Below, in pieces: positions 11,368 through 24,405 of a DNA stretch of 64,000 nucleotides. Made by a program: the position numbers and the translations under genes. Each line of letters opens with the position of its first letter. The first letter of the stretch is position 1. The stretch lies in contig CAMRHE010000067.1 of NCBI GenBank assembly GCA_947044405.1, positions 2,239,501-2,303,500 on the forward strand, written 5' to 3'. Below the pieces are notes generated by a model. That model was given only the letters and a program-made list of their open reading frames with translations, did not search any database and was not told where the DNA came from. This stretch comes from Leptodactylus fallax (taxonomy: Eukaryota > Chordata > Amphibia > Anura > Leptodactylidae).

Positions 11368-11465
11368 AGGCTCGGTTCACACCTGCGCTTGCATTACGTT
11401 CAGGGATTCCGTTCCCCTCTTCTCTCCGCATTTATCGCCCTTTTTGGGCAGAAACCACAGGATAG
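11368..11465. mobile_element. One-ended MITE fragment (ggttcacacctg family)
   Basis: It begins ggctcggttcacacctgcgc and continues with the family segment near tctctccgcattt and gggcagaaacc. It stops where a second repeat type starts. Confidence 0.55.
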
Positions 11466-11469
11466 GTCA

Positions 11470-11775
11470 TCAATTAAAGCTCGGCAGAGATCAGACTCCC
11501 GGCCTATCGGCTGTTTGGAGGAGCTGTTGCACTCGGGTGAGCACTTAAGCCTCTTCAGTGCTCATGAAACATAGTGGCTGTGTTTGGTATTGCAGCTCAG
11601 TCCTATTCGCTTGAATAGGACTGAGCTGCGATCATGCCATGTAACCAATGAACCTGACATGTGGCATATCAAGTGGAAGTTGTGCTCAGGGAGGGCGACT
11701 GCCACTTCATACAGATAATCTACAGGGGTCCCAAGTGTCAGACTCCCCCCACAGATCTGATTTTAAGCAAAGGCT
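11470..11775. repeat. Dispersed repeat fragment with small palindrome
   Basis: It contains gcagctcagtcctattcgct followed by its near-perfect inverse, then ggggtcccaagtgtcagac. The same palindrome wording recurs near 12500-12565, so this is a multicopy sequence. Confidence 0.45.
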
Positions 11776-13401
11776 TAAAATAAAATATGTATCCTGATAA
11801 CTGTTTGGCTGACAATCTAGTAGAGTATCTTCTGTCCTGGTCCTCGGTGTTCCAGACCTTTGGCCCACATGTGAGCGATGCAGTCAATCTGTGGTTAAGC
11901 AGTGATGTCCTATCAAATGTAGAATCATCGCTCAGACTGTGACAGGCTCACATATTGGCAGAAGACCAACAAAGACAGGGAACTCGAATGGAGACGCTCC
12001 GCTGGGCTACCCAACCTCTGCCGTGTATAAAGAAATACCTGGAGCAGAAGCATACCTATGTAGCCACAAGCTGATGAAGCAATGCACAGAGAATCTCCTT
12101 TTTACAGATATGCAGATCAGCCTCCAAGTGCACTGTGGGTGGGCCTGACTGGCCAGATTCGCCTACAGACAGTCACAAGTGCTCTGGCTCTTCTCTGTAA
12201 CATGGCTGCTTTAGCCAGGATTGACATTTTCAGACACTGCCTGTATCACAACTATCAGCAAATCAGGCCGAGCCCCGGTGTACTTGGAGGCACACAAAGG
12301 CATGCTTCTGCTCCTGCTATGGCATCCACTACTGGCAATAGATGATGTCACAACTTATCTGCTCCCCTCCCTGTATAGAGAGTGGGGGAGAGGGTCTGAC
12401 CCTCTGTACAACCACTGAACAGATGATTGAACAGGCCATAGTGCTCCAGCCATGTCCTTCAATGTTTACTACAGACCATTCTATACTGGTATACCGGGTA
12501 CTGCAGCTCTCTGTGACTCATGTCCATTTGAGTGAATGGGACTGAGCTGCAATACCAGGCATATCCACTATAAAATGAATGGAGCTGTGTTAAGTAAACA
12601 GTAATGGGGATGCAGGGAGTTCCGGAGTTGAGTGGCAGGGGTGTCCGGAGTTGGCCCCCAGCGATCTATTCGAACAATAAACCATCAATTTTAAAGAAGT
12701 AGATAACCCTTGAAGCTCAGTATGAGGGAACAGAATCGCTAGACTGTAACAACCAATGAAACAAGATCCAAGATTTGATGAATGGAAATACTAATGGAAA
12801 TACAGATTTGTAAGTCGCAGCATTTCCGGGCTTCAGCTTAACTTTGTAAACCAAAGCAATGACATCATTATAGGTAAGTGTTATCGAGCACACATTAAGA
12901 GTGTATGCACACAGTGCAGTATCAAAACCGCAATGGAAAACCTGCATGCAATTTTCCCATTCTAGTTTCGACGTGGTTTATACTGCACTGTATGCATACA
13001 CCCTAACTGTACCCAATAATAACTTTTCAGTAAAACCTCACAACTTGTGCCCTTACGGCCACATTCACACAGGTGTAATACGTTCACATTATATGGAACA
13101 TATTACGGCTGCAAATCCACTGAGCTCGCTTTATCATAAGAATCTATAAAAATTGCAACACAGACATATCAAGGCCATCTGAATATACCCTTAGAGGGCT
13201 AATGCTTATTTTGTTACCGGCCTGACTTGTGAGGACAGATCACCTCGTCTTTCCTATATGATTTACAGGTCAGGAGGGCAACATGAAATATTCATTACCC
13301 TCAAGTGCTGAAGATATTGTCATCGCCTAACAACCAACAACCCATTTACTACACAGATCGATAGTAAACCACATGTCTGACACACAAACCAATGGCCACA
13401 C
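11776..13401. other. Mostly unassigned intron sequence
   Basis: No gene is recognised. Repeat scraps occur at 12498-12565 (ctcagtcc-type palindrome) and 12780-12850 (gtcgcagcatttccgg, from the aaggcccc MITE family). Confidence 0.4.
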
Positions 13402-13589
13402 TTAAAGGGGTTGTCTTGAATTCATACAATAAAAAAAACAAACGAAAAACATGGCTACTTTCTTTCAAAAACATTCCTGCCAAAAGGTTGGATATGGTAT
13501 TACAGCACAGTGCCTATTATTTATGAGCGTTGGACTGCTATACCAGACCAATGGACAGGTGCAGTGCTAATCCTGGACAATCCCTTTAA
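13402..13589. mobile_element. Short MITE with ttaaaggggttgtc ends
   Basis: It starts ttaaaggggttgtcttga and ends ctggacaatccctttaa, an inverted match. It is shorter than the copies at 31329-31803 and 39204-39552. Confidence 0.6.
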
Positions 13590-13914
13590 CGACATCTGTT
13601 ACACCCATACTAATGAATGGTCTTGTGCTGGTTTCTATACTGAAGTCTATGATACTGTTCACACTGGTTATTCCGTTGTGGGGTCCAGCACGCTGCACAA
13701 CTCCTACAGTCGGAATCAGATGGAAAACTGATGGAATCAATTTAAGTATCATGAAAATGGATCCAGCTTAGCTGTCATGGCTCCATTATGAACAGGAGCA
13801 GTGATGCTAGTGTGGACACAGCCATATTATGTGAGCCCTTACAAGTAAATAAACAATATAGAGAAAACTCTAATGGGTGGTCAGAGGATTTGGAGCAACC
13901 TCAAGGATGGTTGG

Positions 13915-14207
13915 TGTGGGGCCTTGTTGTCCAGTCCTGGTTCCCATTCCCTCATGTGCCAGAAGCCATGAGGCTCACATGACCACTGAGAGCAGTCACA
14001 GGAGAGGGATCGGTGACGTCACTCACATGCGTCACTTAACAAGAGACCGATGAGGCCGCTGATTGGTCCCAGCCATCATGTGAGCCTCATGGCGTCCAGC
14101 GCTGCAAGTTCTGGGACGTGAGGAAAAGGGGACCAGACAGAGCCACAGGCATAGGAGAGTATGTCTTTTTCTATACACCACCCTAGCTACTCTGGACAAT
14201 CCCTTTA
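13915..14207. mobile_element. Worn MITE of the ttaaaggggttgtc family
   Basis: The right end ctggacaatccctttaa is clear and the left end ttgttgtccagtcctgg is decayed. The interior has the family block around tgattggtccc and the tcatgtgacc/ggtcacgtga wording seen in the copy at 31329. Confidence 0.55.
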
Positions 14208-14486
14208 AGGCCAGGGCCCCATGTAGCGTAAACGCCATGATTAGCTAATCCCATCCACACACTGCAGAAAATATCCGCAGCGGAAATGCTCCGATTTCAA
14301 AAACTGTTGCATTTTTGTAAATCGCAGCATATCAATTATACCTACAGAAACGCCGGGGGGTATAATCGAAGCAAAAAGTCCGCAGAGGAAAACTCTGCGG
14401 ACCTTTTGTGAAAAGTGCTGCGGAAATAAAGCATGATGCATTTCCACCACGTTTTTCAGCTGTGGCTCGCTACGTGGGGCCTGAGC
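14206..14486. mobile_element. MITE with aaggccccayg ends
   Basis: It starts aaggccagggccccatgtag and ends tacgtggggcctgagc. The interior words aaatcgcagcatatcaatta and gtccgcagaggaaaactctg match the copies at 41685 and 58171. It overlaps the end of the neighbouring element by two bases. Confidence 0.7.
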
Positions 14487-16892
14487 GTGAAGGTGTTTTC
14501 CTAGATTTAATTTTTTTTTTCTTTTTATTAACCATGGTTAGAATAGGTCCTCAATATCTGATGGGTGGGGCGACACCTAGCCCCTGCTCTTTAAGCAGTT
14601 AAGGGTTGCTGCTGGTCTAGGTCCTATACAGTGTACAGCGCCAGAAGCAAATGTCTCCATACATAGTACAGGTGGTGTCTGGCATTATTGATCCCAGTGA
14701 AATGTATGGATGATACCTGACTATAGTATAGAATACTGTGCTCACATCCACGAGACCTATATTAGTACTGACTAAAGAATAAGAATATGTTAATATTTTG
14801 TTGGCTGGAGCATGGTATTTGCTTTTGCTGGCTGTGTTGGGGGTGGATATAACCCCCGCCATGCTCTGCACCCTCCTCCTCCCCCTGCACACAACCTCTG
14901 GCACACACCGCATTTCCAGCCAGCCTGTTACTCTAGTGTTTGCACTACCAGCTCCATAAACTCTGCCTGGATGTCTCCCAGCACTTCCCGCAGAGAGACA
15001 TATACATGTATCTATGCTCTTGTGTACCTCGCAAAAAATGCTACATGAAGTATAAAGAACAGAAAAGATTAAAAAAATAAAAAAATAAATCCTCCAAGGA
15101 TATATGTGGAGTTTCCACAGATTTTGCTGTGCTGCAGATGGGAGGCAGAGCTCGCTGCGAGAGAGAACATTTTGTTCAGCGTGTCCTGGAGATTTCTAAG
15201 GTCTAGTTACAAGGATGAGGAGCTCGACAGGCAAATTCTCAGGCTGCAAATAAAGACACATTGCACCTTATTCTAAAGCTTCAGGGGTCAATTGGTACAT
15301 ACACCCCCCCCCCCCAAAAAAAAATGGGCTGACAATTTTTCATTTCCTTCGACAAGGCATCTAAAAAATGAGAGTCTCTCTATGACCCTGCAGACACCGG
15401 GGAGACTCCTCTGCAGCAGGTGTTTAAACTGTCACGGAGGCCGTCCTGTGCACTTATCTAAGGCGCTCTCCATTGTCACCCCCTCACTTTTAGGTTACAG
15501 TCACATAAGCGGAGAGAGGAAAAAAACACCCGGGTCACATCAGCAACAGACTGACAATTTATTATACGTGTATTTGGTTGGCATGTCCATGGAGGAGATG
15601 GACCTCCTAAATAAATAATAAATACTTAATAAAGGTGGTCGGAGACAATGGTCTTCGTCATTTGCAACACAGAATAAAGTAGTGCGTGATGCCATAAGGT
15701 CCTACAGATTGCAAAATGCATTACCATGGGTCCTATGTGCTCTGTGTGCGCACATAGATGGCACCGAGACCAAAAATATGGCTGTGTGAATGAGCCCTAA
15801 GGCCTCCTGCACACGGGGGGGATACGGACCAGAAAATCCAGTACATACATTGGCTGGATTTCTTGGACTGATCCCAGAGAGACCTGAACTTTAAGCAACA
15901 TAGTGGCCTATGCCGCTAGGGAGTAGCTGCCACCCTGCGGCCCTACTGTCCCACACTATATACAGAACAGGGACTGCAGTTGTTACAGCAGGGTCTGGAT
16001 GGGATTTGGTTAAATGCCCTCTACTAAGCTGGTACTGTATATTGCAAAGGGTTAGCCACCAGCTGAATGCAACTATGCCACTTGTAGTCCCAGCCTTAGG
16101 GCCTTATTAGACAGTCTTATATGTATGGGTATTACTGGCCCTGTCTAATATAGTGCTGCCGATCAGCTAATTCTATACAGACTATCGGCTGCACATTGCT
16201 CTGTGTACTCAGGAGAGGAGTGGGGGAGGGATAATCACAGTAGAGACCATCCCTCCCCCATTGTGTCTACATTGGCTTGTGCAATTAGGCTAATGCAAAC
16301 GAGCATGATCAACATGTCTCTCATTGACTGGAACGCCTGCGGGCCGAGATCTGGCTAGTTAATAAAGTCCTAAGAGTGGATTTCCAAGATATTTATACTG
16401 GTGACCTATCCTTCTGGCCTTAATCACACAACACTGTTTTGCATTTTGCAGTAAGGCATAAATGGAAAGATTTACACCTGTTCTGTGTTTTTGACCCGCC
16501 CCAGGTTTTGGCTTACAAACATTGATGCAAATCAAAGACCAAAAAATTGAATAAGCCCAAAGACAAGGCAACAACATCTGATCAATGAGGGTCCCCATAC
16601 AACTCTGTGCCCGATACAGCAGCTCCCTCAATCTGCTGATCGGCAGGAGAGTCATACACTGCATAGTGGCCGGGCCTGGTACTGCAGTCCTGTTTCCATG
16701 AATGGAATTAAATTGCAAAAGAACCACATGCATGATAGTCTGCATGTCAGCTGATCATTTGGGGTGCCAGAAGTCATACCTATACTGATCTATACACAGT
16801 ATAGGAGATAAATGTCTGATCACTGGTGGGTCCCAAAGCTGGGACATCTAGCAATCATGAGACTGGGGGGACCCAAATGCTTCAATAACTTT
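14487..16892. other. Unassigned intron sequence
   Basis: No gene, RNA gene or complete element is recognised across 2.4 kb. A C-run followed by an A-run (15304-15324) and worn repeat wording near 15800 and 16100-16700 are the only notable points. Confidence 0.4.
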
Positions 16893-17089
16893 TAGGCTAA
16901 GGCCCCACGTTATGGGAACACAACTTTTGAGCCGAAGCCAAGAATGACTACAAACGGAATGGGAAATATATAGGAAGCTCTTATACTTCTACCTACTGCT
17001 GGCTTTGGCTCAAAAAAACGCAGAAAAATCTGCATCGTCAAAAGAAAAAAAAAAAAAAAAAGCTGCGTTTCCGCAATGTGAGGCCTTAA
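16893..17089. mobile_element. Short MITE with aaggccccacg ends
   Basis: It starts taggctaaggccccacgtta and ends cgcaatgtgaggcctta. An A-run of about 18 lies near its right end. A homologous left half occurs at 31803-31930. Confidence 0.6.
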
Positions 17090-17284
17090 GGATGGAGATG
17101 TCCGGCACTTCTACAGATGTATACAGGGCAGCTGTCATGCATGTACACTCTTGCTCCATTCACATACAGCACTCAGGGAAACTTGCAGCCCCCATTGTTT
17201 TCATATATGGGGTTCCTAGTGGTCACCCCCCCAGTGATCAGACATTGATTCCATTGGGACAGTATTTAAGTGGGGGCAACCCCT

Positions 17285-17480
17285 ATTAAAGAGAACCTTT
17301 CACCACCTCCAACTCTTTGCTTCATTCAATAAGCGCCGCTCCACTGATTCCAACACATTTGGAAAATTTTCTGTAGCTTTCACCAATATGCTAATTAGGC
17401 TGTCAGGTGGGCAGTCCTGGGCTAGAGCAGACATCTTGAGACAGCCCATCTGACAATAGAGGGTTTAATTAGCATATTGG
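17285..17480. repeat. Dispersed repeat fragment (aaagagaacctttcacc end)
   Basis: The left boundary ttaaagagaacctttcacca looks like a MITE terminus. The matching right end was not found, so this is probably one-sided. Confidence 0.4.
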
Positions 17481-20400
17481 GTGCTGAAAATCACAATAAC
17501 GCTTGCTTGGGAACAGTGGAGACTAGAGAAGGCTACAGCGGATGTCACTTCTATGGGACAGATACAACAGGCAGCGTGCATTGTAAACAAAGAAGGAGTT
17601 ACGGTATTCGAAAGTGTCGTGGCCCCATCTAACAGCTGATCAGCATGGGTGCTGGATGTTAGACCCCTCACTTAAAACCTATCCTGAGCATAGGTCATCG
17701 ATAAAAATAAATAAATAAATAAATTAAAAAAAAATTTGGACAACACCTTTAAAGGACTTTTAACCTGCAATCAGTTTCATTTCTTACATGCAATTTTCTG
17801 GTAAAGAAATTCCTACCATAAATTCATGAGCAAAATATTAATCCAAAAAGTCTATAATAAACATAATATCCATCAAGCTCGCTCAGACATTTAAAGATAC
17901 AGCCAAGAACACAGAGAAATACTGGAAAGACTTTTGCAAATCTTTACATAGATCAAAATCACCATACGGATTTTATCACTCTGAAAGAGCAACGCTGTCC
18001 TGGATGAGCCACCATGAGCAGGGTGCAAGACTCCATGTACTGTGCACAAGGTTTTACACTGCAGCAGGCTTTAGGACCCAGTAGACCACTCCAGAAGCCA
18101 GCGTGACTCTACAAGTGGTCAGGAAATAAGAACTGCCATAGAAACCAATGAAAAACAAACCAAAAAGTTACCGCACTACAAAAAGTATCACACAAGGAGT
18201 CTAGGCTTGCCATGACTTCAGTCTCAAGAGAGGAAGGACACGAAGTGACAGCCTGAACTAACTAACTCATACTCTTTGTAGTACACAGGAACACTGGGAC
18301 ATTTGCAAGTTGACTAATATAAAGGAATCATCAAAACTGCAACGTCGCGCTAGAGAAAACAAGATGGTGGGAGACTGTCAGTGTAGCCCGTGCATAGATC
18401 ACTTGTTGCCAAAACAACTAAAGCACAAAGTATTGTCCAATGAAGGACTGTGGGAGTCCACAGCAACGGTGATTTCAATGAGTGCCATATAATGTAAGGA
18501 GTACACATGGTTTCCTACCAGATAAGTTATCACAAGGTACGAACCAGACACCCCATATCTGTGATGGGGAAAAGGTGGGGTATTAATTCACAAACCTCTC
18601 TGCTACACAGATGTGCAGCCGAAATCTACATAGGCGAGTGTCACGTCCATAAAACTGCCTCCAATAACAAGACAAGTAACCTACACGTAACGCTTTGCCG
18701 CTGACCTGCCCTTTTCACCATAGGTATAACATAGGGTATGGGAATGACTTTTTATGAGCATGGTCATTTCCAACGTTACATACAACCAAGTTAACTATAT
18801 AAGTATACCGTACTACTTTTTCACCAATGAAGCAAATTTCAGAAACAATCATATCAGTTCTTTGGAGATAACATCACTGTCACATGCCCAGATACACATA
18901 ACTGTACTGTAACCAGTCATGCACCTGTGAAAGCTTCACATGACCAGGACAAATTATTGGACAATACAATACAACGCCCCAGTCAAATGGGGTACACGTG
19001 ATGTCTGCATCATCATCAGTAAGTCTCAGCAGTTGTCCTGAGAGAAGACACTTAACATGATAATTTGGGATTCTGGGTTGCTAAGATCACATGTGTCAGG
19101 TCCGCTGTGGGATGGTGACTGGTTTTTGCTAAGGCTTTCAGCTTTTCCAATGTAACCGCATGCAAACACGCAGTTATCGACATGTTCCATGTTAAAAACC
19201 CAGAAGCACAAGGTACTTTGTGGTGTGGAATTTTTTTCTGCAGTATGTGAATGGGACTTGTATAAATCCCATCCTGTACACCACTACTGTGTTTGCAGTG
19301 GGTTAGCCGCTGATGATTTTTCAGTGGTTAACCCAATCCAAGTACTCAACAAAGTCCACTTTTGATGCTGATGACCTCATCAGTATCTGGTTTGTGAAGG
19401 TCCGTCACTCCACACAGATCTGCTGTTCCAGCAAGCCTCTGGCACCATCCACTGTATAGCAGCGGTGCTGGAGTACTGCAACTCTGCTTCTATTCACTTA
19501 AATGGTCGCAAAGCTGAAGTACTCCGGCCATAGCCCGCAACTGCCTGAATAGCTGATCTGTGCACAATCCCGGTGCCGAACATCTACTGATCAGATACTG
19601 GTCACCTATCCTGAGCATAGATCAGAAGAATCAAAAATGCCTCCAGCCTGGAAAAAACACCATTTACATTCTAAGGGGTTACTCTGATGTTACCCCTATA
19701 AAATAACATACTGTACTATATATATAAACAAGCATTAGAGCCTTAATACAATATCAACATGTACATTTACAATAGCGATAAAACCAATTTATACCACTCC
19801 AAATGGACCATCATGAAGCGATTACACAGATACCAGACAGTAATAGCACTAGGATGAAAAGATGTATCCTGGCACTGAGCAGCACAGTACTCCTATAGAC
19901 CAGAAAGATGACACAGGTGACACCAGGTCCGATATACAGAGCAGCCTGTCATGTAATGATGAATGTACGACTAATAGCACGGCTTCATTATAACCGGCTA
20001 TCCGCACAGTCTCCAATAGCAGTGCAGTGGAGGATGACTGGAGCACAAGGGAGGCTTACAGAATCAGGGGGGTCCCGGGAGCCTGATCTTAGCACAAGGA
20101 GATCAGTGTTAAAAGCAAACAGAATAGTCTGTTCTAGTACAATGGGGAGACTGTTAAGTGGGCTCGAGTCGGCCTGCATAAGCGCAGGGGTCAGAGGACC
20201 TGTGTTAACAAATGACCAAGGTGTTTAGTCAAAGAATGGGGTGTTATATAAGCCGGAAGCTGGAGTGTCAGTTCTCTGTAAGCCGGCCCAGACGTGACAA
20301 GCTGAACTGATCTCTGAGATGGGAGACACTGACCGATGACTATGGGAAACAGGCATGTCACTATGGCCTGCAAAGTCATGGATGTTTACTAGTGATTTAG

Positions 20401-20689
20401 CGTGTGAAAAAAGTGGGGAAAGTGCCTGGAAATGTGTAACAGAGAGAATCACAGAACAAAGGCACTGATGGCCGAGGTGTAGGGGTTACTGATGGCAGTG
20501 GACGCCAGCCTAAAATCCAATAAGATCTGGTGGACGTTAGATGTATGGTATCAGGCCAGCCTATTATACGTATGGAAAGGCACATTTAATGTGCATCAAA
20601 TCAGGTGATTACTATGAGGCAATTACCATGTGCTAACCGGCTGCCGTGAATGAACGGCACGGGCGGCGCACGGGGGACACGGATGTCAT
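17481..20689. other. Unassigned intron sequence with scattered repeat scraps
   Basis: No coding exon or RNA gene is recognised over 3.2 kb. Repeat scraps occur at 17590-17760 (an acctatcctgagcataggtc segment followed by an aaat run) and 19350-19680. The part from 17770 to 19200 looks the most single-copy of the intron. Confidence 0.4.
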
Positions 20690-21485
20690 CTGTGTAACTC
20701 TAGAATACAATCCATCCGTCACCCATACAATGTATAGTCTGTGCCCTGATTCTATGTAGGATGTTCCATGTAGGTCACCCATACACTATACATATATGTA
20801 TTTTAACTGTGGAATATGATCTACCTGTCACCCATATGTACACTGCAACTGTGACATAATCCACCTGTCACCCATATAATATACAGTATGTATAAATGCA
20901 CTGCAACGGTGCCATATAAGCCATCAGTCACCCATACACTGTACAGTACGTGGATATATGCATTGCTTCTGAGGAATATAATCCATCTGTCACCCATATG
21001 ACATAAAGTATGTATATGTTTACTTCAAATGTGGCATCAATTACCAATACACAGCACAGTATGTATAATGCTTGTGAGGAATATGATCCATCTGTCACTG
21101 TACAGTATGTATATGTGCACTACAACTGTGGCATAAGAAGCATCGGTCACCCATATACTGTACAGTATGTATATGTGCACGGCTTCTGAAGAACATGATT
21201 CACTGGTCACCCATGCACTGTGTATATGTGCAATGCTTTGAGGAACATGATCTGTCACCCATACAATGTACTGTATGTATATGTGCACTGCAACTTTGCC
21301 ATATGATCCACTGGTCACCAACACACAGCACAGTGTGTATAAGTGCAATACTTCTGAGGAATATGATCCACCTGTCGCCCATACACTGCATAGTATGTAT
21401 ATGTGCACTACAACAGAGGCAATGATCAATCTGTCACCCATATACTGCACAGCGTGTATATGTACATTGCTGTCATCCATACTAT
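20690..21485 (-). repeat. Degenerate ~60-bp tandem array
   Basis: About 13 diverged units carry gtcacccatacactgtacag followed by tatgtatatgtgcac and an aactgtgg segment, spaced close to 60 bp. Read on the minus strand a unit contains gtgcacatacatactgtaca. That is nearly the core of the 43-bp units that follow on the plus strand, so the two arrays are homologous and inverted. Confidence 0.88.
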
Positions 21486-21609
21486 ACAGTATATGTGTGA
21501 GAATTGGAACATATTCCCCAGAAGCAGTGCAGCACACATGGGAAGTATATGGTGCACGGTGTCTCAGAAGCAGAGCTCTTGCACACACTAGTGAATTATG
21601 TGACACAGA

Positions 21610-23277
21610 CATAGTGCATCGTACCATGGATAATGTGCACATACATATACCGCACAGTGCATCATACCATGGATAATGTGCACATACATATACCGCACAA
21701 TGCATCGTACCATGGATGATGTGCACATACATATACCGCACAATGCATCGTACCATGGATGATGTGCACATACATATACCACACAGTGCATCGGACCATG
21801 GATGATGTATACATACATATACCACACAGTGCATCGTACCATGGATAATACATATACCGCACAGTGCATCGCACCATGGATGATGTGCACATACATATAC
21901 CACACAGTGCATCCCACCATGGATGATGTGCACATACATATACCGCACAGTGGATCGGACCATGGATGATGTATACATACATATACCGCACAGTGCATCG
22001 TACCATGGATGATGTATACATACATATACCGCACAGTGCATCGTACAATGGATGATGTGCACATACATATACCGCACAGTGCATCGGACCATGGATGATG
22101 TGCACATACATATACCGCACAGTGCATCGCCCCATGGATGTGTACATACATATACCGCACAATGCATCGTACCATGGATGATGTGCACATACATATACCA
22201 CACAGTGCATCGCACCATGGATGATGTGCACATACATATACCGCACAGTGCATCGTACCATGGATGATGTATACATACATATACCGCACAGTGCATCGTA
22301 CAATGGATGATGTATACATACATATACCGCACAGTGCATTGCACCATGGATGATGTGCACATACATATACCGCACAATGCATCGTACCATGGATGATGTG
22401 CACATACATATACCGCACAGTGCATCGGACCATGGATGATGTATACATACATATACCGCACAGTGCATCGGACCATGGATGATGTGCACATACATATACC
22501 GCACAGTGCATCGCCCCATGGATGTGTACATACATATACCGCACAATGCATCGTACCATGGATGATGTGCACATACATATACCGCACAGTGCATCGGACC
22601 ATGGATGATGTGCACATACATATACCGCACAGTGCATCGCCCCATGGATGTGTACATACATATACCGCACAATGCATCGTACCATGGATGATGTGCACAT
22701 ACATATACCGCACAGTGCATCACACCATGGATGATGTGCACATACATATACCGCACAGTGCATCGGACCATGGATGATGTGCACATACATATACCACACA
22801 GTGCATCACACCATGGATGATGTGCACATACATATACCGCACAGTGCATCGGACCATGGATGATGTGCACATACATATACCACACAGTGCATCACACCAT
22901 GGATGATGTGCACATACATATACCGCACAGTGCATCGGACCATGGATGATGTATACATACATATACCGCACAGTGCATTGCACCATGGATGATGTGCACA
23001 TACATATACCGCACAGTGCATCACACCATGGATGATGTGCACATACATATACCGCACAGTGCATCGGACCATGGATGATGTGCACATACATATACCGCAC
23101 AGTGCATCGTACCATGGATGATGTATACATACATATACCGCACAGTGCATCGTACCATGGATGATGTGCACATACATATACCACACAGTGCATCGTACCA
23201 TGGATGATGTATACATACATATACCGCACAGTGCATCGCACCATGGATGATGTGCACATACATATACTGGACAGTAC
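21610..23277 (+). repeat. 43-bp minisatellite array
   Basis: About 39 units match catcgtaccatggatgatgt followed by gcacatacatataccgcacagtg. Variants at the fourth triplet (gta, gga, gca, aca, gcc) and shorter units (gccccatggatgtgtac, near 22127, 22510 and 22637) form a three-unit block of 127 bp that is repeated. Because 43 is not a multiple of three, all three minus-strand frames stay open through many units. This gives apparent proteins of 403-558 residues that are artefacts. The array ends 600 bp from the KMT2C exon 1 donor. Confidence 0.96.
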
Positions 23278-23760
23278 ATTGAGTGAAAAAGGTGTACCAA
23301 GTCAGCTGCACCACATGCATCACACCATATACCAGACCCCTTATGCCACACGGGCAGAGGGTCACTATTAAAGCCTAGAACAGGTGGCCCCCACCCTAGG
23401 TGCAGGTGGGTACAGCAGAACAGCGTTACTTCTGCATTGTACTTCACCATTAAAGGGATTTAGTCTGCACACAGCTGCGCTCAGTCCTCCAGCGTGAGGG
23501 GCGCTGTCTGCTATGGCAAATACACAGGCGGCCGAGCACAGGACCCTCTCTATGGCATCAATATAACCTATGGGCAGCCCTTACCCTGAATTCATGCCCT
23601 TTTCATGTTATATGGCAGACAGATGAATATTTATGACAAGGACCAAGTAAAGTTAGAGAAGTTTGCAGTATGTGGGACCGGACTGGGGCAGATGAGGGGC
23701 ATCCTGGCACAGGTGACAGCGGTGTGCCATGCTATGGGTGCTGTGCCATACATGACCTGT
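23278..23760. other. Proximal intron 1 sequence of KMT2C
   Basis: No repeat or second exon is recognised. It separates the 43-bp array from the CpG-rich exon 1 region. Confidence 0.45.
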
Positions 23761-23876
23761 GTATGACAGCTGCTGGGAAATAAAGAGGAAGCAGAGGAGG
23801 CAGTCAGCAGGCAGTGTGCGGGCAGCAGCAGCCTCTCCTCCTCCTCCTCAGCTGGGTGTCAGGGACAAGCACTTAC

Positions 23877-24019
23877 TTCTTACGGACTCTCTGAAGTGGG
23901 GAGGCTCCATCTTTCCGGGGGCGGCCCCGGGGTCTTTTGTCCGTGGCTGCTGGGCTGGCAGGGGCCGGTGGCCCGGGCTGCTCACAGGCGGACTCTAGGT
24001 TCTTGTCCTCGGATGACAT
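23877..24019 (-). CDS. KMT2C: KMT2C (MLL3) first coding exon
   Basis: KMT2C is a very large nuclear histone H3 lysine-4 methyltransferase, the catalytic subunit of a COMPASS-like complex acting at enhancers. This exon encodes its first 47 residues plus two bases of codon 48. The translation starts MSSEDKN, runs through a proline/alanine-rich stretch, and then gives the AT-hook KRPRGRPRKDG (residues about 28-38) followed by ASPLQRVRKK. This order and wording match the known vertebrate KMT2C N-terminus and not KMT2D. The start codon (24019) has A at -3. The frame is open upstream, but the initiating ATG is chosen by the KMT2C match. A strong donor, AA|GTAAGT, follows at 23876-23871, giving a phase-2 exon like the human one by recollection. 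The rest of the gene lies beyond position 1, and no second exon was recognised in the window. The alanine/proline stretch differs in length from mammals, as expected for low-complexity sequence. Confidence 0.92.
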
Positions 24020-24350
24020 CCTAGGGAAGGGGGCCGCATTGATCCTCCCCGGGCTCAGGCCGTCGCATCGTCGGGTGGATGTTGCGGGTGACACTGGGGG
24101 GCGGATTCGGGGAGGGACGGAGAGGAGGTGGAGGCCCCGGCTTACCCCTTGGGATAACAACAAAGAAGGAGGAGGGGGGCAGTACGGGAGAAATGGCCCC
24201 TCCGGAGCCGCTCCTCGCTGTGTACGCCGCGGCCTCACCCCGCTGTCTCTAAGGCAATCCGGTCAGCACGAATCCCGAGCGAGTCACTGTGTGTGCGACA
24301 AGCTGCGTGTGACTCACTTCCCCCTCCCTGCGGGCTCACACTCTGCCAAT

Positions 24351-24360
24351 GCGCATGCGC
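24351..24360. promoter_or_regulatory. NRF1-type palindrome
   Basis: The perfect decamer gcgcatgcgc lies next to a CCAAT box, about 330 bp upstream of the KMT2C start codon. NRF1 sites in this position are common in CpG-island promoters. Confidence 0.7.
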
Positions 24361-24397
24361 GTGCCAGCAGGAGGGGGGAGGGTGGGCGCGCTGCTAG

Positions 24398-24405
24398 TGA
24401 CGTCA
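24398..24405. promoter_or_regulatory. CRE palindrome (proximal)
   Basis: A full TGACGTCA lies 379 bp upstream of the start codon, consistent with CREB/ATF binding. Confidence 0.7.

Noticed and set aside
21037..23450. Minus-strand ORFs of 558, 407 and 403 codons
   Set aside because: They are cyclic translations of the 43-bp units in three frames, and not a cysteine-rich protein.
24020..24238. N-terminal extension of the KMT2C frame to 24238
   Set aside because: The frame is open by GC-richness, but KMT2C proteins are known to start at the MSSE methionine, so the extension is taken as 5' UTR.
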